DNA from: Siphonodentalium dalli | Lineage: Eukaryota; Mollusca; Scaphopoda; Gadilida; Siphonodentaliidae | Assembly (NCBI GenBank): GCA_032622095.1 | Contig: CP136069.1 | Span: 5,446,976 to 5,510,975, forward strand | Reading direction: 5' to 3' | DNA length: 64,000 nucleotides | Shown: positions 41,201 to 50,200 of the stretch, piece by piece | How the letters are laid out: each line of letters begins with the position of its first letter | Position numbering within the stretch: position 1 is the first letter of the stretch | Translations under genes and position numbers: made by a program | Notes under the pieces: generated by a model | Told to the model about the DNA's origin: nothing | Seen by the model: only the letters and a program-made list of their open reading frames with translations | Database searches by the model: none

Positions 41201-44200
41201 ACATGTCATTTGTCTAAAGGCCCTTCCACGTGTCATATGGATAAAGGCCCTTACACATGTCATTCGTCTAAAGGCCCTTCAACGTGTCATATGGATAAAG
41301 GCCCTTCCACATGTCATTTGTCTAAAGGCCCTTCCACATGTCATTTGTCTAAAGGCCCTTCCACATGTCATTTGTCTAAAGGCCCTTCCACATGTCATTT
41401 GTCTAAAGGCCCTTACACATGTAATTTGTCTAAAGGCCCTTCCACATGTCATTTGTCTAAAGGCCCTTCCACGTGTCATATGGATAAAGGCCCTTACACA
41501 TGTCATTTGTCTAAAGGCCCTTCCACGTGTCATTCGTCTAAAGGCCCTTCCACGTGTCATATGGATAAAGGCCCTTACACATGTCATTTGTCTAAAGGCC
41601 CTTACACATGTCATTTGTCTAAAGGCCCTTCCACATGTCATTTGTCTAAAGGCCCTTACACATGTCATTTGTCTAAAGGCCCTTCCACGTGTCATTCGTC
41701 TAAAGGCCCTTCCACGTGTCATATGGATAAAGGCCCTTACACATGTCATTTGTCTAAAGGCCCTTCCACGTGTCATATGGATAAAGGCCCTTACACATGT
41801 CATTTGTCTAAAGGCCCTTACACATATGTCATTTGTCTAAAGGCCCTTCCACATGTCATTTGTCTAAAGGCCCTTCCACGTGTCATTTGTCTAAAGGCCC
41901 TTCCACATATCATTCGTCTAAAGGCCCTTCCACATGTCATTTGTCTAAAGGCCCTTCCACGTGTCATTTGTCTAAAGGCCCTTCAACATGTCATTTATCT
42001 AAAGGCCCTTACACATGTCATTTGTCTAAAGGCCCTTCCACGTGTCATTTGTCTAAAGGCCCTTCCACATGTCATATGTCTAAAGGCCCTTCCACATGTC
42101 ATATGTCTAAAGGCCCTTCCACATGTCATATGTCTAAAGGCCCTTCCATGTGTCATTTGTCTAAAGGCCCTTCCACATGTCATATGTCTAAAGGCCCTTC
42201 CATGTGTCATTTGTCTAAAGGCCCTTCCACGTGTCATTTGTCTAAAGGCCCTTCCACATGTCATTTGTCTAAAGGCCCTTCCACATGTCATTTGTCTAAA
42301 GGCCCTTCCACATGTCATTTGTCTAAAGGCCCTTCAACATGTCATTTGTCTAAAGGCCCTTCAACATGTCATTTGTCTAAAGGCCCTTCCACGTGTCATT
42401 TGTCTAAAGGCCCTTCCACATGTCATTTGTCTAAAGGCCCTTCCACGTGTCATTTGTCTAAAGGCCCTTCCACATGTCATTTGTCTAAAGGCCCTTCCAC
42501 ATGTCATTTGTCTAAAGGCCCTTCCACATGTCATTTGTCTAAAGGCCCTTCCACATGTCATTTGTCTAAAGGCCCTTCCACATGTCATTTGTCTAAAGGC
42601 CCTTCCACATGTCATTTGTCTAAAGGCCCTTCCACGTGTCATTTGTCTAAAGGCCCTTCCACATGTCATTTGTCTAAAGGCCCTTCCACATGTCATTTGT
42701 CTAAAGGCCCTTCCACATGTCATTTGTCTAAAGGCCCTTCCACATGTCATTTGTCTAAAGGCCCTTCCACATGTCATATGTCTAAAGGCCCTTCCACATG
42801 TCATATGTCTAAAGGCCCTTCCACATGTCATATGTCTAAAGGCCCTTCCATGTGTCATTTGTCTAAAGGCCCTTCCATGTGTCATTTGTCTAAAGGCCCT
42901 TCCATGTGTCATTTGTCTAAAGGCCCTTCCACATGTCATATGTCTAAAGGCCCTTCCACATGTCATTTGGATAAAGGCCCTTCCACATGTCATTTGTCTA
43001 AAGGCCCTTCCACATGTCATTTGGATAAAGGCCCTTCCACGTGTCATTTGTCTAAAGGCCCTTTCACATGTCATTTGTCTAAAGGCCCTTCCACATGTCA
43101 TATGTCTAAAGGCCCTTCCACATGTCATTTGTCTAAAGGCCCTTCCACATGTCATATGTCTAAAGGCCCTTCCACATGTCATTTGGATAAAGGCCCTTCC
43201 ACGTGTCATTTGTCTAAAGGCCCTTCCACATGTCATATGTCTAAAGGCCCTTCCACGTGTCATTTGGATAAAGGCCCTTCCACATGTCATTTGTCTAAAG
43301 GCCCTTCCATGTGTCATTTGTCTAAAGGCCCTTCCATGTGTCATTTGTCTAAAGGCCCTTCCACATGTCATATGTCTAAAGGCCCTTCCACATGTCATTT
43401 GGATAAAGGCCCTTCCACATGTCATTTGTCTAAAGGCCCTTCCACATGTCATTTGGATAAAGGCCCTTCCACGTGTCATTTGTCTAAAGGCCCTTTCACA
43501 TGTCATTTGTCTAAAGGCCCTTCCACATGTCATATGTCTAAAGGCCCTTCCACATGTCATTTGTCTAAAGGCCCTTCCACATGTCATATGTCTAAAGGCC
43601 CTTCCACATGTCATTTGGATAAAGGCCCTTCCACGTGTCATTTGTCTAAAGGCCCTTCCACATGTCATATGTCTAAAGGCCCTTCCACATGTCATATGTC
43701 TAAAGGCCCTTCCACGTGTCATTTGTCTAAAGGCCCTTCCACATGTCATATGTCTAAAGGCCCTTCCACGTGTCATTTGGATAAAGGCCCTTCCACATGT
43801 CATTTGGATAAAGGCCCTTCCACATGTCATTTGTCTAAAGGCCCTTCCACATGTCATTTGGATAAAGGCCCTTCCACGTGTCATTTGGATAAAGGCCCTT
43901 CCACATGTCATTTGTCTAAAGGCCCTTCCACATGTCATTTGGATAAAGGCCCTTCCACGTGTCATTTGTCTAAAGGCCCTTTCACATGTCATTTGTCTAA
44001 AGGCCCTTTCACATGTCATTTGGATAAAGGCCCTTCCACGTGTCATTTGTCTAAAGGCCCTTTCACATGTCATTTGTCTAAAGGCCCTTTCACATGTCAT
44101 TTGGATAAAGGCCCTTCCACGTGTCATTTGTCTAAAGGCCCTTCCACATGCCGTTTGTACAAAGGCCCTTCCACATGTCATTTGCCATGCGGCAAAGCAT

Positions 44201-47200
44201 CTTTAGCATTTCCAGCCTCTAGGGCAGCTACTCGTATATTTCCGTTGCGACTCAGATTTTAACTCAACATTACAAAGTAAAGTTTGAGCTATTGCCATCG
44301 GTTGACATCTGTCATCCATGCATCCATCTGTTAACAATTTCCTTTGGCATGCCCTACAGGCTGCATCCATAATCCGATCTTCATATGTAGCTTCAGGATG
44401 AGCTATAGATGGGAGTTATAAAAATTTCCGAATTTGCGATGAAAAACGTTGCAGCCATCTTGGATTACAAATTTGAATCTATTGGCACACCCAATTATGG
44501 CCAGATCAATTTTAGCGTTTCGACTTAGAATGCGCCTTTTTAGCTCAACTTACTTTTGGGTCATTCGGCTAAAAAACATGGCCGCTGGTGGCCATCTTGG
44601 ATTTCAAAATTCAATCCATTGGCGCGGGCTACAGGTCGTACTGTTCGTCTGATCATCATGAAATTTGTCATGGATGTTAATATTGACATGTAGATGGGAA
44701 CGAGTGATTTTGGGGTCGTTCTGCCAAAAAACATGGCCGCCAGCAGCCATCTTGGATTTTACTCTTTGCATGACTAAATCCTTTGGCGCGGGCTACAGGT
44801 CGTACCTTTGGTCTGATCTTTATGAAATTTGTCATGAATGTTGATATTGACATGTAGATCGGAACGAGTCATTTTGGGGTCATACGGCCAAAAAAAATTT
44901 GGATGACTAAATTGGATTTCAAAATTCAATCCATTGGCATGGGCTACAGGTCGTACTGTTCGTCTGATCATCATGATATTTATCATGGATGTTAATATTA
45001 ACATGTAGATGGGAGCGAGTGATTTTGGGGTCGTTTGGCTAAAAAACATGTCCGCCAGCAGCCATATTGGATTTTACTCTTTGCATGACTAAATCCTTTG
45101 GTGCGGGCTACAGGTCGTAGCTTTGGTCTGAACTTCATGAAATTTGTCATGGATGTTAACACTGACATGTAGATGGGGAAACGAGTCATTTTGGGGTCGT
45201 TCAGCCGAAAAACATGGCCGCCAGCAGCCATTTTGGATTTTACTCTTTGGATGACTAAATCCATTGGCACAGGCTACATGTCGTACCTTTGATCAGATCA
45301 TTATGAGATTTGTAAAGGCTGTAGATGGGAACAGGTCATTTTGGGGTAATTCTGAAAAAAACATGGCTGCCGGTGGCCATTTTAGAATTTACTCTTTGAA
45401 TCAATAAATCCTTTGGCACACCATAATCACCACATCCCTGATTCGATCATTATGAAACCTGTCATGTATGTTGATATTGACATGTACATCTAGTCTTACT
45501 TAGACATTTCAATTAGCACCTTTCCTATTCCTCCATTTACTGTCAACCATTAAATTATTCCCCTACCTAAGTTGAGCTACAGTGTCATTGACACTTTCAT
45601 TTTGGTGTTTTTTGTTTCTGGGTGATAATATTATTTAGGACTATTATTTAGAACAATTATTTTGTATAGCTCCGTGGTCCAGTGGTTAGCGCGTCAGACT
45701 TTCCTTCTCTGTCAACACATCAAGATGAGTTAGAAGCCCGCTGCTGGTCCAATGTGAGTTTCGCTCTGCAGTTGAATTGATCGATGTGCAATTGTCGGAC
45801 TGTTCACTGTTCATATTTCATGCCAATTTGTGATCCTTGATCAAGGTCACTCGTACTGTGTCTGTTTCGCACCACCCATGCATTGAAAAGAGTACCTGAT
45901 TATGAGCAATGAAAGATATTGTCAGGATGCTAGCCACATTGTGGCTGTACCTCCTCCTGTCCCGGGGAGCAGTAGATGGTTATTGTGGCTGTACCTCCCC
46001 CTGTCCCAGGGGAGCAGTAGATGGTTACCGAATGTTCGGGCTCATCAGAGTAATAATTGTCTCACGCATTGGAACAGGGTACCTGTAGAAAGTAGAAATT
46101 AGAATGCATGTAATAAATGGTATGATTATTATTTTATTATTTATCATTTTTCATCTTGACTGTGTATATTTTCCAGGTGAAAAACAGGAAGATAAAGAAG
46201 AGAGCATTGTCATGGCGACCGATATACAACCAGCAATGCATCCTCCGCCTGAGAGTCATAGTTCTACCGAAGAAAGTATTCAGGGGAGCGCACCAGTGTC
46301 TCAAACGGATCGATTATCTCCCCCTGTCGCCGAGATTGATTATAAGAATAACCCGGAGACACAGAGCAGTGGTGTTCAGGATTCCACCGATTTAAAACAT
46401 TCTGTTTCTGAAACTGATTCTCGTTCGAGTGATAATTTAACTCAAGATAATATCCAATCAATGGACAGCGACGAAGACGGCGATTCGTCAAAACGTGATA
46501 AAACTGACGATCAAAGTGATAGTGTTCAAACTGGTGATGATAGGGTCACTGTGAGTATTGGTGATGACATGGTAACCCATAGCGATGATAGTGTCACTGT
46601 TAGTCCTGCTGGTGATGTTCAAAGTCATGGTGATGACATCGTAATACATAGCGATGATAGGGTCACCGTGAGTCATGGTGATGACATGGTAACCCATAGC
46701 GATGATAGTGTCGCCGTTAGTCCCGCTGGTGACATTCAAAGTCCTGACGTTAATCGAATAACACAAAGTGCTAGTGATCATGTTGAGAATCACCACGGTG
46801 ATGATAATAATGTTCAACCTGTTAGTGATAGCGTGACGTCGAGCCCGAGTGAAAAAGGTTTATCAGAAAACGATAATGTTAATAACAGTAAAGTCAGTCA
46901 CAGTGAAGATGAGGAGGCAATGTTAGGAGAGGAGTACGTCGTGCTAGACGAGACGATGAATTCGTCGGCAGACGGACAGTTAGACGACTCGGCCGTTGAT
47001 GGTGATGTTGGTGATTCAAAAGACGGAGGCTTAAAACAGGAGATTCCTGAGAGCGAAACAAAGAGTAAGAAGGTAGACATGAAGCTTCCAGAAGAATTCT
47101 CCTCTAGAGAGCCCCCTCCTTTATTGGATGATGAACCTGATAGGTAAGAATTCTCCTCTAGAGAGCCCCCCTCCTTTATTGGATGATGAACCTGATAGGT

Positions 47201-50200
47201 AAGAATTCTCCTCTAGAGAGCCCCCCTCCTTTATTGGATGATGAACCTGATAGGTAAGAATTCTCCTCTAGAGAGCCCCCCTCCTTTATTGGATGATGAA
47301 CCTGATATGTGAGTTCATGTGAGAACAAATCTAGCAGTTATATAGCAGTATTGTAGCGGCACACCCTTCATCTAGCACTATTCTAATGAACACACCCTTT
47401 ATCTAGCATTATTGTAGTGGCACACCCTTTATCTAGCAGTAATCTAGTGGCACACCCTTTATCTAGCTGTATTCTAATGAACACACCCTTCATCTAGCAC
47501 TATTCTAATGAACATACCCTTCATCTAGCACTATTCTAATGAACATACCCTTCATCTAGCACTATTCTAATGAACACACCCTTTATCTAGCAGTATTCTA
47601 ATGAACATACCCTTCATCTAGCACTATTCTAATGAACACACCCTTTATCTAGCAGTATTCTAGTGGCACACCATTTATCTAGCAGTATTCTAGTGGCACA
47701 CCATTTATCTAGCTGTATTCTTGTGGCACACCCTTTATCTAGCTGTATTCTAATGAACACACCCTTCATCTAGCACTATTCTAATGAACATACCCTTCAT
47801 CTAGCACTATTCTAATGAACATACCCTTCATCTAGCAGTATTCTAGCAGCACACCCTTTAGTTTTCTAGTGGCACACCCTTTATCTAGCACTATTCTAGT
47901 GGCACACCCTTTATCTAGCAGTAATCTAGTGGCACACCCTTTATCTAGCTGTATTCTAATGAACACACCCTTCATCTAGCACTATTCTAATGAACATACC
48001 CTTCATCTAGCACTATTCTAATGAACATACCCTTCATCTAGCACTATTCTAATGAACATACCCTTCATCTAGCACTATTCTAGTGGCACACCATTTATCT
48101 AGCAGTATTCTAGCAGCACACCCTTTAGTTTTCTAGTGGCACACCCTTTATCTAGCACTATTCTAATGAACACACCCTTTATCTAGCAGTATTCTAGTGG
48201 CACACCCTTTATCTAGCAGTATTCTAGCAGCACACCCTTTAGTTTTCTAGTGGCACACCCTTTATCTAGCACTATTCTAGTGGCACACCCTTTATCTAGC
48301 AGTAATCTAGTGGCACACCCTTTATCTAGCTGTATTCTAATGAACACACCCTTCATCTAGCACTATTCTAATGAACATACCCTTCATCTAGCACTATTCT
48401 AATGAACACACCCTTTATCTAGCAGTATTCTAGTGGCACACCCTTTATCTAGCAGTATTCTAGCAGCACACCCTTTAGTTTTCTAGTGGCACACCCTTTA
48501 TCTAGCACTATTCTAATGAACACACCCTTTATCTAGCACTATTCTAGTGGCACACCCTTTATCTAGCAGTATTCTAGCAGCACACCCTTTAGTTTTCTAG
48601 TGGCACACCCTTTATCTAGCACTATTCTAATGAACACACCCTTTATCTAGCAGTATTCTAGTGGCACACCCTTTATCTAGCAGTATTCTAGCAGCACACC
48701 CTTTAGTTTTCTAGTGGCACACCCTTTATCTAGCACTATTCTAGTGGCACACCCTTTATCTAGCAGTAATCTAGTGGCACACCCTTTATCTAGCTGTATT
48801 CTAATGAACACACCCTTCATCTAGCACTATTCTAATGAACATACCCTTCATCTAGCACTATTCTAATGAACACACCCTTTATCTAGCAGTATTCTAGTGC
48901 ACACCCTTTATCTAGCAGTATTCTAGCAGCACACCCTTTAGTTTTCTAGTGGCACACCCTTTATCTAGCACTATTCTAATGAACACACCCTTTATCTAGC
49001 ACTATTCTAGTGGCACACCCTTTATCTAGCAGTATTCTAGCAGCACACCGTTTAGTTTTCTAGTGGCACACCCTTTATCTAGCACTATTCTAGTGGCACA
49101 CACTTTATCTAGCAGTAATCTAGTGGCACACCCTTTATCTAGCTGTATTCTAATGAACACACCCTTCATCTAGCACTATTCTAATGAACATACCCTTCAT
49201 CTAGCACTATTCTAATGAACACACCCTTTATCTAGCACTATTCTAGTGGCAGACCCTTTATCTAGCAGTATTCTAGCAGCACACCCTTTAGTTTTCTAGT
49301 GGCACACCCTTTATCTAGCACTATTCTAGTGGCACACCCTTTATCTAGCAGTATTCTAGTGGCACACCATTTATCTAGCAGTTTTCTAGTGGCACACCCT
49401 TTATCTAGCAGTAGTCTAGCAGCACACCCTTTAGTTTTCTAGTGGCACACCCTTTATCTAGCACTATTCTAATGAACACACACTTTATCTAGCACTATTC
49501 TAGTGGCACACCCTTTATCTAGCAGTATTCTAGTGGCACACCATTTATCTAGCAGTTTTCTAGTGGCACACCCTTTATCTAGCAGTATTCTAGCAGCACA
49601 CCCTTTAGTTTTCTAGTGGCACACCCTTTATCTAGCACTATTCTAGCAGCACACCCTTTATCTAGCTGTATTCTAATGAACACACCCTTCATCTAGCACT
49701 ATTCTAATGAACATACCCTTCATCTAGCACTATTCTAATGAACACACCCTTCATCTAGCACTATTCTAGTGGCACACCCTTTATCTAGCAGTAATCTAGC
49801 AGCACACCCTTTAGTTTTCTAGTGGCACACCCTTTATCTAGCAGTATTCTAGTGACACACCCTTTATCTAGCAGTATTCTAGTGGCACACCCTTTATCTA
49901 GCACTATTCTAGCAGCACACCCTTTAGTTTTCTAGTGGCACACCCTTTATCTAGCAGTATTCTAGCAGCACACCCTTTAGTTTTCTAGTGGCACACCCTT
50001 TATCTAGCACTATTCTAGTGACACACCCTTTAATATTCTAGCAGCACACTCTTTATCTTGCAGTATTCTAGCGACACACCCTTTAGTATTCTAGCGGCAC
50101 ACCCTTCAATATTCTAGTGGCACACCCTTCAATATTCTAGCAGCACACCCTTCAATATTCTAGTGGCACACCCTTCAATATTCTAGCAGCACACCCTTCA

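Larger units (their letters stand above)
5555..44184. repeat. Giant 27-bp satellite array filling one FKBP15 intron
   Basis: Monomer starting TCATTTGTCT, with core AAAGGCCCTT and ending CCACATG, repeated head to tail. Excluding the two hAT insertions it covers 36,257 bp, about 1,343 units. Almost every unit is exactly 27 bp. Exceptions are 26-bp units with GGCCCCCCAC (5557, 5661, 5902, 9789, 9842, 10273, 10380, 13189, 13295), two short units with CCTTCATGTG (near 5640, 5880), two 29-bp units with CACATATGTC (37749, 41821) and one 20-bp unit at about 38935. Variation is concentrated at monomer positions 5-9 and 21-25, while TAAAGGCCCTT and TGTCAT are nearly invariant. Since 27 is a multiple of 3 and the monomer has no stop in two + frames (HLSKGPSTC, VICLKALPH) and one - frame (MTCGRAFRQ), very long ORFs arise. 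I do not regard them as genes. Confidence 0.97.

Noticed and set aside
5555-44184. CRISPR array
   Set aside because: There are no unique spacers between repeats, the units abut head to tail, and the context is eukaryotic.
5555-44184. Centromeric satellite
   Set aside because: The array lies within a protein-coding gene with intact exons on both sides; monomer length and higher-order structure alone do not show centromere identity.
45669-45760. Functional tRNA gene
   Set aside because: Only the A-box half looks like a tRNA; no B-box or closing acceptor stem is seen, so a SINE remnant fits better.
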